From Isoetes taiwanensis (lineage: Eukaryota > Streptophyta > Lycopodiopsida > Isoetales > Isoetaceae): a DNA stretch of 64,000 nt. The translations under genes were made by a program, and so were the position numbers. The notes under the pieces were generated by a model. That model did no database searches and was not told the DNA's origin. It was given only the letters and a program-made list of their open reading frames with translations. Within the stretch, counting starts at the first letter, position 1. Every line of letters begins with the position of its first letter. Positions 53,780-64,000 of this stretch are shown here, piece after piece. Where the stretch lies: NCBI GenBank assembly GCA_021234155.1, contig JAJEKV010000132.1, positions 1,054,001-1,118,000 of the forward strand, read 5' to 3'.

Positions 53780-56262
53780 GAAATGGAGCAATTGAAGCTG
53801 GCAACATGTGACAATGTGCAAGCCTACTTGTCTAAACTAAAATTCCTGAAGCAACAACTCATTGGAGCAGGAGGATTGATGAACAAGATATGATAATTTT
53901 GATCTTCAGGGGTGTGGGGGACAGATTTCAAAACATTATTGGCTCAATTAAGACATGCTCACAAAAGGGAGTTCAATTTACATTTACAGAAGTTCAAGAA
54001 GAATTGGAAGACACTAATAAGGTGCAGCAAGCTCAACTTCAGTTAGCTCAGGTAAATTTAGTTGTGGCAGATGCTACTAAACTTAAGCAAACAGAAAGAT
54101 ACAAACATCGGATAAGCGGTTAAGGATCGATCTAATATTACCTATTTTGCTTGCGGCAAGAAGGGGCACTTGAGAAATAGATGTCCACAGTTCAAGCGGT
54201 GGTTAGAATCTACAAAACGGGGACTTGTCACGTCTACTTCCACTTCCACTCCCCACACCAACACACCATGCATTCTTTGGGTCCAGCGGTGTTGTCACCT
54301 TTGTTTCTCATGAATATCTTGGTATGGCCATTCTTGGTAATTTGGAGGACTTATCTTTGCCATATGACACTCAAATCATTCGACATTGAGCATGTTTTGA
54401 GAAAACATTTGAGGTGAGCATTCATCTTGATTTTGTTGCTATTACTGCTGCTCATGATGATGAGCAATTTCTTAGTCATGCTCGAACTTCCATTGATCTT
54501 TGGAACTTTAAATCTCAATGTTGCAACCCATAGTGCCTTCACCATTTCTTATGCTAGATTGAGGGGGAGCATCTAAGCATCTTATAGGAGATGAAAGTCT
54601 CTTGCTTAATCCTCGGATTGATCGGTCGGTTCAAGTTCTTGTTGGCAATAGAAATTCATGTCAACCTTATAGCAAAGGGAACTTCATTTAAAGTCTAATG
54701 ATGGTGTTATTATTGAAGTTTCAGATGTCACTTATCTTCCTACTCTTCTCCGCGAATTTGCTTTTACGTTTTCTCAATTTGATCTTCAAAGGAATGACCA
54801 TTATTTTTGGCAATAAGAGAATTTTATCACCATGAAGAGTCCTTTTGAACTTTATCTCACTGCTCAACTTGGGATTCTTTTGGTAGCCACTTGAATAAAG
54901 CGGGGTTATATACTATGGATGCTCAGCCACTTGTCATATGCCACTAGTTTCATTGTTTCTTGATATGACCGCAGAGAGTTTATGGCATGCGATTTGCTCA
55001 CATGGGTGGTCAAAGCCATTGGTGAGTTATTTCGGTTGGCTATGGTTGAAGAATTTGTCAAATTTAGCATCCAAGTATATTGAATGTGAAGCTTGTCATC
55101 TTGCCAAGCAACCTCAAAAACGATATCCAGGATCATGCACAAGGCGGGGCTGAAAAACCATTAGAAATTGTTCACTTTGATCTCTGTTATATGCTGTCAT
55201 ATCATATGGAGGGCGACATATTTTTTCATTGTTGTGAAGGCGATTTTCAAGATTCACTTAGGTCTTTCTATTGAAAACTAAAATCAGGTATTTTTTATTT
55301 CAAAGATTTTGTTATTTTCATTCAAAGCATATGGGCGACAAAATTAAAGAGCTCCGGACGGATAATGCACCGATGCGTGAATGGGGGAATTTGATGTTTT
55401 TTGTCAAGCTAATGGCATTCATATGCAATTGATTGTGCCCTTTGCTCATTCGCAAAATGGGTAATTTGAGCGAAACATAGATCTCTACAAAATATGCTCA
55501 CATATAAACATTATCTAAAATTTTGGGGAGAAGCACTTCATGCCGCAGTTTACATAGCAAACAGGGCACCCACCAAGGCACTACCAAACATGACACCTTT
55601 TGAGGAATTTTATGCTAAGAAACCATGTGTAGATCATCTTAGCATTTTTGGTACATCTTGCCTATCTTAGCTATACCTATGGAAAAACTCAAAAAGGCTG
55701 GAAAACTATTCTCTGACAGGGCTGGAAAACTATCTGACAGGGCCATTATATGTATTTTTGTGGGATATTCTCTCAACAATAAAGGCTGGAGATTTTTTGA
55801 TCCTAAAAACAAGCAAGTCTTTATTTTCAGAAGTGTACAATCTGTTGAGGATGCTGAATACAAGGAAGATAAGGCTGATCCGTCTTCGTTTCAACTTGAG
55901 TTCTTTGCATCATCTTTTGAATATGCCAATTCAAGACTCGACACCGATTGACACCGGCTAGCGTTGTTGATGTACCCTCATTGTCTTGCTCATGAAAAGA
56001 ATTCAGCATCAAACGGTCAACCTCTTCTTTGTTGACTCTCATGATAATTCCACACATTTGCTAATTCGGAAGATGATCACCATGGCATTCCATTTGTAGG
56101 CGGGGAGTTTCCTCTCCCTATATATGAGGCGATTTCTCCACAAATTCTTTGGATCTTGATTATTCTTTGGCATCTATTCACGCTATTCGGATCCTATGAC
56201 ATCTCCAAGAAGATCTAGGAGATTGGCTGGCTTACCACTAGAGAATGTTACATGTAATTTTG
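53780..56262 (+). pseudogene. copia gag-protease-integrase, second copy
   Basis: Resumes exactly where the TIR element interrupts gag and aligns with 46876-49600. Up to about 54090 it is nearly identical to the first copy; beyond that nearly every CAG or CTG is altered. Integrase landmarks are at about 55080-55100 (Cys-Glu-Ala-Cys-His), 55172 and 55568-55600 (Arg-Ala-Pro-Thr-Lys-Ala). Frames break often. It lacks the LINE/SINE-like piece. Confidence 0.85.
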
Positions 56263-57250
56263 GCTTTGATGGCTAAATACCAAGAGCATCAAGATCCCCA
56301 AACATTTAAACAAGCGGCCAAGCATAAAGAATGGATTCTTGCCATGGAAAGTGAAATTTCAATGTTACTTAAGCGGTAGACACGGGATTTGGTTTCTCGT
56401 CCATCCCACCATAATGTCATTGCGACAAATGGGTTTTTGCACTAAATTCAATTCGGATAGTGCGTAGCTAAGTATAAAAGCGTTTAGTAGCAAAAGGTTA
56501 TAATCAAAAGTTTGGCTATGATTATACCGATGTTTATGCTCACGATGGTTGGGATGGACACTATTCGATGCGATCTTAGCTTTGCATTTGCCAAGGGATG
56601 GCCAATATGGCAAATGGACTTTAAGAGTGCATTCTAAATGGAGATTTGAAAGGAGACCATTTACATGGAGCGGCCTCTTTGTTTTTGTTAAAACAGAACA
56701 AGAACACTTGGTTTGCAAGTTCAAGCGAAGTTTGTATGGTTTGAAACAAGCTCGGTGCTAGAATCATAAAATCAATGCATTTTTGTTAGGCTGTGGGATT
56801 TCGAGAGATCTCATAAAGACCCTAGCCTTTATTACAAGTATCATGATGGTGGGATATGTATTCTTACTCTATATGTTGATGATGTTATCATCACGGGGAG
56901 ATCTCTGAGGCTAATATTGAAGTTAAAGGCGATCTTGGTAATTCCTTTGAGCTTATAGACTTGAGTCTTCTACATTTTGTTTAGGAATTGAAGTTTGGCA
57001 GCACTCTACATATCTTCATCTCACTCCAAGCGAGAAATACATCAGGATTTATTCTTTAGCGGTTTCACATGGAAGATACCAAGGATGCTTCGGGGAAGGG
57101 AATAAACTTACTTTGAATTCTGAGGAATCTTCTTGTGATGTTGCGCTCTTGAGACAACTTGTTGGGTCTTTGATCTACCTCAATATTACGAACGGATATT
57201 ACTTTTCTTTATTATTAGTCAAATGGCGGGTTCGTGCAATCTCCCAAAGC
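56263..57250 (+). pseudogene. copia reverse transcriptase
   Basis: Present only once in the element. Readable are His-Lys-Glu-Trp-Ile (about 56325), Trp-Gln-Met-Asp-Phe-Lys-Ser-Ala-Phe (about 56607), Ser-Leu-Tyr-Gly-Leu-Lys-Gln-Ala-Arg (about 56732-56757), the catalytic Tyr-Val-Asp-Asp box with Val-Ile-Ile (about 56873-56893), and Leu-Val-Gly-Ser-Leu-Ile-Tyr-Leu (about 57159-57182). All are standard copia RT landmarks. Frames are broken by many indels. Confidence 0.85.
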
Positions 57251-57329
57251 AAAATCATTTAAGGCCAAAGCGAATACTTGCTTATCTTAAAGCTACTACT
57301 ATTTGAAGGTCTAGTGTATAGAAAGCAGG

Positions 57330-57790
57330 GACAATATGGATCTCTTGTTTTACACGGATCTTGATCATCTTTGGAACCAATTTTGATTCTGAGACGGTCA
57401 CATACATGATACATCTATGCTTGGAGCTAGTCCAATTACTTGGGGATCATGACTTGATGAAAGCCTTAGCACCACAAAGGCGAGATAAAAGCCTTGATTC
57501 TGAGGAGCGGGAAATGATGTGGTTATTACAATTATTTCAAGGTTGAAAGTTCCCATTTCAAAGGCTAATTTTGTTAATGGATAGTGCGGAGCCATAGATC
57601 TTCTCAGGATGAGCAATTAAACCATCATCCAACTAAACATCATGATATTGAGTTGTGCTTTGTCGGGGAACAAATGCGGCGATCTACTTTGGATGTGGAA
57701 ATTGTATAACTTCAAGTCAACTAGGCGATGGGATGACTAAATCATTTCAGTTCGGAGCTCGAGGCAACCCTTGATATGATGTTCCTCATT
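57330..57790 (+). pseudogene. copia RNase H
   Basis: C-terminal enzyme domain. The tail at about 57640-57700 reads Lys-His-His-Asp-Ile-Glu-Leu-Cys-Phe-Val-(Gly)-Glu-Gln, close to the conserved His-Ile-Asp-Ile-Glu-x-His-Phe motif, and ends with a Thr-Lys-Ser-Phe-like segment near 57740. Frames are broken. Confidence 0.75.
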
Positions 57791-57813
57791 TACATTCATG
57801 TGTTGATGAGTTT

Positions 57814-57823
57814 GGAAGAGGGG
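57814..57823 (+). promoter_or_regulatory. Polypurine tract of the copia element
   Basis: GGAAGAGGGG abuts the 3' LTR start TGTTAG. Confidence 0.85.
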
Positions 57824-58014
57824 TGTTAGAAGAAGGAAACCCTAATGTAACCCTAATGTAACCCTAATGTGACGTGGCATGATGCCACGTCAGCTCATAT
57901 GACTACTTATAGTCATGACCTACTTTTATGCAAATTGCTTTTTGTGTTGCGGATGTTTTGTTAACTGATTGTGGACGCCATGTCATATTTTCGTATAGTG
58001 TGTGTCTCCTAAAA
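57824..58014 (+). repeat. 3' LTR of the copia element (191 bp)
   Basis: Matches the 5' LTR with one extra CCCTAATGTAA unit and a few substitutions (for example GCATGATGCCACGTC against GCATGATGCCATGTC). Followed by AGAGC, the right target-site duplication. Confidence 0.9.
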
Positions 58015-58019
58015 AGAGC

Positions 58020-58900
58020 AGAAATTTGTATTAATAAAAGAAGCTTCTATATCCAGGATTCTTTAAAAGAAATTGCAGCTTCTAGAGCCAGAGCTAGCCA
58101 CATGTTATCTTTCCTGCCCTAAAATGTCTGCTAGAGCAGAACTAGATTTGCTGCTGCTGCTGCTTTGCAAAGCCAAATTTCCGATATATTCATCCCCATC
58201 TTGCTCCTTCTTTCGTTTCCAGATTACTTTGGGCATCACAAAATGGCTGATGCATCTCTAGTTGCAGCCGCTTTCCTATTCAAAATAGGTTGGGATATAG
58301 CCAGAGCATTCATTGTTAGCATTTAAAATGAGGCAATCGAATTCGAGTCTGCTCAATCGAATGGGGCAATCGAGTCTGCTCAAGTTTCGTTCATGATTGA
58401 ATAGATGGGTCCAATCCATTCTGGTTTGCTCTGTTCTCAAGGGCAAGAAAAACAAAAATGCAAGGAAAAACTTACGTGTTAGAATGGGCTTTCAGATTGA
58501 TTCGGGCTGTGAGCAGCACAAATCGGCAGCCAGATTTTGCGCCCTGCTTGCCGAATTTGGGGAAGTTTTTCCCAAATGGAATTTAATTAAATGATACCAA
58601 GCAGTAACATTGCATTTTATATTGTGCCGTTATAAGCTCCATTCTACTAGTGCTGAAAAAGGACCAGCTACTTGATGAGCTTATTACATGGCCGGATCCA
58701 AAACTCACAAATACAAAAATGTCAACTACTTTAACTTTATCCGTCTCAAACAGCCTCGATTCACTTGGCGATGCTATTATTTGGATCGAAAGAGCATAAA
58801 AAACGCTAGAAAAAAACGCCCCGAGAAACCCGAGAAACCATCTTGTGTCTGTTCAAGATCCAACCAGCTACTAAGCCCCAAATCAGCTTATTGCATGTGC
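58020..58900. other. Spacer right of the copia element
   Basis: AT-rich. Contains a short AATCGAATTCGAGTCTGCTC repeat at 58330-58395. No recognised gene. Confidence 0.4.
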
Positions 58901-59285
58901 TGTTCATAGCAACTGAGACGGACCACTATAAACCTTAGCGGTGGCCACGTCCGCCCTCATTCCCCATTTGTTTGTCTAGCATGGGAGTGGGATCGCCTGC
59001 TGCCGTTTGCCCAGCCTCATATCAGAAAAGCCCCCCATTCGAATCAATACCAAAGTGCCATGTGGCCCCCCCTTAACATTAATATTAATGTCCAAAGAAC
59101 CAGCTAATGTTTTATTCATAAACATTAAATGTTGCGCCCCTAGGGCCAACTTTGCTAGCCCCGGAATGTCCCCATGGCTCGATTATGAGCTTATGGTCCG
59201 CTGTATAGCCACTATGCCCTTGACATGCTATCGACGGTACCCCCATGCTCATGGATATCCGTCACCCTTGGGAGCACCTATAACA
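58900..59285 (-). repeat. LTR edge of a second gypsy element (minus strand)
   Basis: On the minus strand, TGTTATAGGTGC begins directly after a polypurine tract (59286-59300). This is the start of a 3' LTR. Its other end was not found; 58900 is only an approximate limit. Confidence 0.45.
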
Positions 59286-59373
59286 ATTCCTCCCTCCTTT
59301 AAGACCTTGTCCTCAAGGTATTTTAATTAGTTCAGGTGAGAAAACCGCTGCACGAACTCATCCGACTCCCATG
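59286..59373 (-). pseudogene. Chromodomain tail and polypurine tract of a gypsy remnant
   Basis: Minus-strand reading gives Thr-Trp-Glu-Ser-Asp-Glu-Phe-Val-Gln-Arg-Phe, a stop, then Leu-Glu-Asp-Lys-Val-Leu-Lys-Glu-Gly-Gly. This is the standard C-terminus of plant chromovirus polyproteins, immediately before AAAGGAGGGAGGAAT and the LTR start. Upstream homology stops near 59373, so the element is truncated. It is a different family from chromoviruses A and B. Confidence 0.65.
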
Positions 59374-59677
59374 TGAAAATTTAAAGGTGCAAATATGGGC
59401 CTTGGAAAGAGCTCGTTCAACTGTTAAGACAAGTGTTTTTGGCAAAAGAAGAAAGGAAAAAGGGCGCCCCTCCAAACAAAAAATGTGCATCACATAATGC
59501 ACTAAGGGCTAAGGATAAATCAAGAGTAAATGAATGTTTAAAAATCCAGCTAGAGGCAATGGTCGAGTAATAAAGGTGCAATAGTAAACAAGGTGCTGCG
59601 CACGAGGGGTTGCCCTCCGATGGCGCAAAAGTGTGTTTTCATGGTTTCTGTTTTTCCAAGTTCTTAAGATTAATGTT

Positions 59678-59702
59678 GTTCTATTCTATTCTATTCTATT
59701 CT
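59678..59702 (+). repeat. (TTCTA)n microsatellite
   Basis: Four to five TTCTA units. The same unit forms the tail of the LINE/SINE-like piece at 47912, so it may mark the 3' end of another insertion. Confidence 0.9.
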
Positions 59703-60309
59703 TCGTATTTTAGCTTGTTACTATCGAAAGAATTATATGTTCCCCATTATGATATTTTGAATGCTATAATTTTTCAATAAAATACAAGCTTATATGGCAT
59801 TGCCATGATATCAGATTGTTCCTATCAATGCAAGGTGTTAATTTCATTGGAGAAGAAAAACTAGCGTATGTGCAAGGCGATCCACCGACTTTCGGTGTTA
59901 CATCATGTGTTCTTGGAACAATAATGAAAAAGTCTCATTACATTTCGAGAGCAAACAACAAAGAACATTGAATGCTCCTTACAACTGACCATACTCAATT
60001 GACTTGATGGTTATCACACTTATGGTGATGATTTATATCACATTTTCAATGTGTAAAATCTCAATTGGAAAGCCATTATTAAAATTGTATCCTTTTCAAT
60101 GAAGAGCTATTTCGGCTATAGACGGCAATGTCACGAGGGCTCAATAGCTGTGGGATAGCTGTGGGAACATGGAGTTGCCCTAGCAAAGGGCAAAAAAAAA
60201 GGCAAGGTATAAACTACATGCATTGCAGAAAATTGTGAACACAACTCATTGGATAAAGCAAGTGTGTCCAAAATAGATTAATAATACACAAGAGCCCTCC
60301 CATACAAGT

Positions 60310-60460
60310 TTATTTAATCCAACATCTATGTTCCATATAAATTATCTGGCACCCACCATTAACAAGTTCTTTTGGATCCATAATTGTATTTCATAGATAT
60401 ATGGAGCCACCCTTAACAAGTTTTTTTCAATCCAAGAATTGTGTTTCATAGATTATCTTG
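60310..60460 (+). repeat. ~63-bp tandem repeat
   Basis: Two to three degenerate units of CCATTAACAAGTTCTTTTGG, then ATCCATAATTGTATTTCATA, then GAT-rich sequence. Confidence 0.75.
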
Positions 60461-63400
60461 TATACAAATATCCCCCGGGGCACCATTAGAGAGAGGCGAA
60501 AAATGCAATTGCTTGCACAAGTATGGTTCAAGAAATGCAATTTTTAGCGGACGGGTGAAAATCTCTGAACATTCTTAAAAAAATTATGCCACTTTGGCAT
60601 CAGCGATCTCGAACCTGAAATGCATTTAATCGAACTTCAAATGTAAGAGCTTCCCGAGATTTTTTCTCCTCTTTTTGTATGAACACAATTTTGGGATAAG
60701 AAATTATATCAGAAATGGGAATCGAAGTAAATTAGAATTATTGGGCAACAACGGATCTCTAAGAAACATGGCTCTCTCGAGAAATATGGTGTGCGAAACC
60801 ACGACCTTAGTCAAACTATAACTTTGTAGATTTAATTTGTAATTGCCGCGATATGTCTCAACAACAAATGAGAATCAAATGGCGTTTGGAAATAACACGC
60901 ATGAGCTACAAATGGCGCAAGCTATTTCTCACAACTATAATAGATGGATGCACAAAAGCAATTGTCCCTAGATGGACGAGCTTAGTTGTTCGTGCTAAAA
61001 CACTTGGTATTTGTCAATTAATAAAGTTTGTGGTCCCTCACCGCAAACTTTACATCATCTCCATCGTATTCGGTTCACACTTGCAACCTGCAATGTACAG
61101 TAAAGCCATGTGGATGGACGACAAAAGAACCTCGAGCCGAACGCAGAATTTTTTCTATCATCTTTATTTTTGTTTTGTGTGTGAATAGTGTGCTAAAGTT
61201 TTGGATGAGCGACACTACTTAATAATTCAATTGAAATAGTGTATTCTTTTCGCGAGATATATTTTTTGAAAATAAGATGTTAAAAGTTGTCGAGTTGGAG
61301 ATGAAGCGGTTGCATATGAATGATATATGATACTTTAAAATTAGAGACTAGATCAATGAAGGCATTAGTATTCAAAATTTATCACTCATGGAACAATTGT
61401 TTTTCTCTCAACATATGCATGTCATTGACTCTTGGAGCACATACTTGTGGATTTGAAATAAAAAACTGACTGTCGTACACATGCCAAGCTGAAGGAACAA
61501 CAAACCGAAGCCGGGAATACGCCATGCAAACCCCACGATCCAAAGCGGAGAAGGAGTCTCGAAAACAATGCGAAAATCTTTCTTTCTGTTGTGGCAATAA
61601 CTACATGTTCAGGAAACACTTTGGGTTTGATTAGTTGCCTGCATTCTGCCCTAGAAACATGAAGATGACGCTCAAAACCCCCCCTTCTCTCTTTATTTGC
61701 GATGAAACATCCCATCTTCATACAAATTTGTGAAGCAGCTAGAAGGAATAGATGATTGCTTTTTCACAATCATGCCAATAAGGCATGTAGATGATGGAGT
61801 ACCTCTGTTCGAATTGGAAAACAAAGCATTTACCTTTTGCGGAAGTGGGGAAGTAAAAGAATGGAGGAAGCTTAAAAATGAGGAGCCTTCGACCTACCTA
61901 AACGATCGGTTTCAATAAAAAATGGGGATGCATCAAATGATTTAGTGCTGAATTAAACCTCTGAAATGATTGCTGTAATACAAGAGGAAAATAGTTATTA
62001 CTTAAAAAGCATGTAAAAGTAGTTGTTAGCATGCTGAAGCTGTCATTCTCTCAAGCGCTTTGAATGCATAACCAAAGCCATATCTTTCATTTACTGCAAT
62101 TAGTGTATTCCATGCTATCACATACATTTGATGAAGCATCCTCTAAAACATGAACATCGCATCATCCAGAAATACACACTTGCCATACATATTAACAAGG
62201 ACAGTCCCAATTATGTTATCGATCTCGTCGTTGATCATGATAGCATAGGAGCTAAGTGCTTCATTCCCTGATGTAAAAGATATATGGTCCCATTATCATT
62301 GATTAAGATGAGTCTTAAGCAAACCAAATCCATCTTTAGTGTCTGTTATCAAAGTAGAACAATTGCCTTAAATGATTGTCTTGCCAAGACAAAAGAAACA
62401 GCCTGCTTTTTATTATAGACAAGCTAGCTTTAAGATTTAAGCAGAGAATAAATCCAGCACTTACCATCAGATATCAGTTTTAATTCACGATCTGGTGTTT
62501 GTGGGCATCCAACAATTTGAAATGTGCACTTGCTTCTAGTCTTTGCATGTTTTGCTTGATGTCATATCATCTCCATATAATTACGGCCCGGTGCCGGTTA
62601 TTATTGCCCTCTTTTGAAGGCAAATTACGCATGCCGGTTCTTTCTTCTTGCCACAATTGGGCCATCCATGGCTGAAGTAAATATAATATCCCTCTTGCTA
62701 GAATATCCAAAACAAGCAAGTTTTACGGCTCTTTAGTCTTTTTCACAGACGAATCCCTCGGATCACCAAAATTCTTTGCTTACGTGCTTCCTTATATCCA
62801 ATACATGTGAATATAATGATCACTGCTTTTTCATAGCGCAAAAGACATAATTCTTGGCTTAGCTCCCATGCAATACAAACACAATAGAATGAATAACGGA
62901 AAATTCTTTTTAGGGATAGAAGAATCTATTCGACAATCTATTGCAAGCATGTGATTTCTTCTCCTATGTTGCTTTATACCTAGAAACATGGTATCAAATA
63001 ACATAGCGGGGATATAATATGGATTGTAAAGCCTGGCGCATTTTTCTCACATGCGATCCTAGGAAATAAAGTAGACAGCCAAAAATCCGGCTGAAAAGCT
63101 TCGTTAGATTCAAATAAATGCCACGGGGAATTTGCACCATTGATATACTATATTTCTAGAAAACAAAAACAACTTTGGATATTTCTTATTTGCATGTAGG
63201 ATATCCGGCCGGAAAAGCCAAAATCTTACAAGGTGTCATTAAAGGCATGGGGTCTCGAAAAATTCAAAGTCGATAAAGATGCGCGAAGAAACAAAGCGGG
63301 GAAGGAAATGCGGGGATTTGCCGGAATGGTTGATAAATCGACCCACGATAACTTATGCATAGTCGGTATGTAAAGAAAAGTTGCACTTTGACACGCACAT

Positions 63401-64000
63401 CATTACCATTTTCTCGGGTAAAATGATATAGCATACCATGCATAATGCAAAAATTACCTAATCATCATGTCATGGATGAGAATTTGTGGAGGCAAAAGCG
63501 AACCGACTAAGGCACCAAATCGGTAAAAAGAGACAAAGAAAGTACTAACGTAAAGTTAAAGCGGAAAATTATGCATCAAACGCACCTTATGAGCGAGAAT
63601 GAGTAATAAATGTGACGAGAATAATGTGAATGGCGCCTTGGCAACAGCATTTCTTTAAGACCGGCATCGAATTAACATAGTGCATACAAGAAGATTCGAT
63701 TCTTAATCGAACATGAAGGAGTTGCTTCACCAAGCTTTGCAGCTCATCAAATAGCTTGCTCCTGGCTTCTAGATACTCTGTTTCTTGCTATTAAATCTAA
63801 TTTCTTGCTTGAATCAAACGCATACTGTAAAAATTTCCTTGTTACGATCCACACGGGTCTTAAACCGAGCAATCCCTACCGGATTTCTTTCCCACGGTCA
63901 TTTGGGTTTTCCCATCTACGTGCTTGTCCCTTAGGACTTCTTGATTCCATCATCGCGCCAAGCCAAGGCGCTCTTTTTTCTACCATCTCTTAGAAGCCGA

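Larger units (their letters stand above)
46129..58014 (+). mobile_element. Composite Ty1/copia element with internal duplication
   Basis: Short LTRs at 46129-46308 and 57824-58014 bound an 11.9-kb region. The first internal part (46309-49610) holds gag, protease and integrase. At about 49611 the sequence jumps back to a gag position equivalent to 46863, then repeats gag, protease and integrase (53780-56260) and continues into RT and RNase H (to about 57780). A 4149-bp TIR element (49631-53779) splits the second gag, and a ~300-bp LINE/SINE-like piece lies in the first copy. Copia order (integrase before RT) is clear. Confidence 0.85.
59374..64000. other. AT-rich repeat debris without a recognised gene
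   Basis: Only short frames (longest 111 codons, 60853-61188, unrecognised). Two small repeats are listed separately. From 62580 on, GCCGG/GCGG words like those in the retroelements reappear, suggesting methylated repeats. A frame at 63805-63993 runs to the window edge and is unrecognised. Confidence 0.4.

Noticed and set aside
58592-59285. Complete minus-strand LTR ending at TGATACCA (58592-58599)
   Set aside because: This matches only eight bases of a Met-tRNA primer site, and the expected CA terminus is absent; the LTR end was left undefined.
1-64000. Numerous 60-120-codon frames on both strands
   Set aside because: Most overlap domains read in another frame or lie in LTRs and untranslated repeats; they lack motifs and differ between the two duplicated blocks.

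Overview
This window reads as nuclear DNA of a land plant, and almost all of it is transposable elements nested in each other. The evidence is plant-type LTR retrotransposons (Ty3/gypsy with a chromodomain, Ty1/copia with an initiator-methionine tRNA primer site), LTR promoters with telo-boxes (AAACCCTAA) around a TATA box, and very low coding density. I cannot name the species. No intact host gene, rRNA, tRNA or CRISPR array is supported. The sequence looks like noisy long-read assembly: related copies differ by many small indels and by word changes concentrated at CAG/CTG, so most breaks in reading frames may be base-calling error and not biology.

Layout. (1) 1-15861 is a block whose second copy lies at about 29260-44892 in the same orientation. 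It holds a Ty3/gypsy chromovirus (gag, protease, RT, RNase H, integrase, chromodomain), its 3' LTR, the right part of a related older LTR, and 3.3 kb of repeat-rich sequence ending in a small ORF. In both copies a ~4 kb Mutator-like element with terminal inverted repeats sits between RNase H and integrase; it carries a tandem array of ~70-bp hairpins. (2) 15862-23066 is lower-copy AT-rich sequence with eroded, unrecognised coding stretches. (3) 23067-40284 is the second chromovirus, complete from 5' LTR to 3' LTR (17.2 kb), with a recognisable primer-binding site, polypurine tract and a 4.2-kb leader. The leader holds two promoter-like units, each with two copies of a ~46-bp module upstream of a TATA box. 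(4) 40285-44892 is the second copy of the older LTR and repeat-rich segment.

(5) 46129-58014 is a composite Ty1/copia element with short LTRs (180 and 191 bp) and a near-perfect 5-bp target duplication. Its gag-protease-integrase part is present twice. The first copy carries a ~300-bp LINE/SINE-like insertion. The second is split by a 4149-bp element with 19-bp terminal inverted repeats and a perfect 4-bp target duplication; RT and RNase H occur once, in the second half. (6) 58015-64000 is AT-rich repeat debris, including the chromodomain tail and LTR edge of another gypsy element on the minus strand.

The units most worth following are the four-copy module in the chromovirus leader, the hairpin array in the Mutator-like element, the 4149-bp TIR element, and the ~29-kb direct repeat, which is either a recent tandem duplication or an assembly duplicate.
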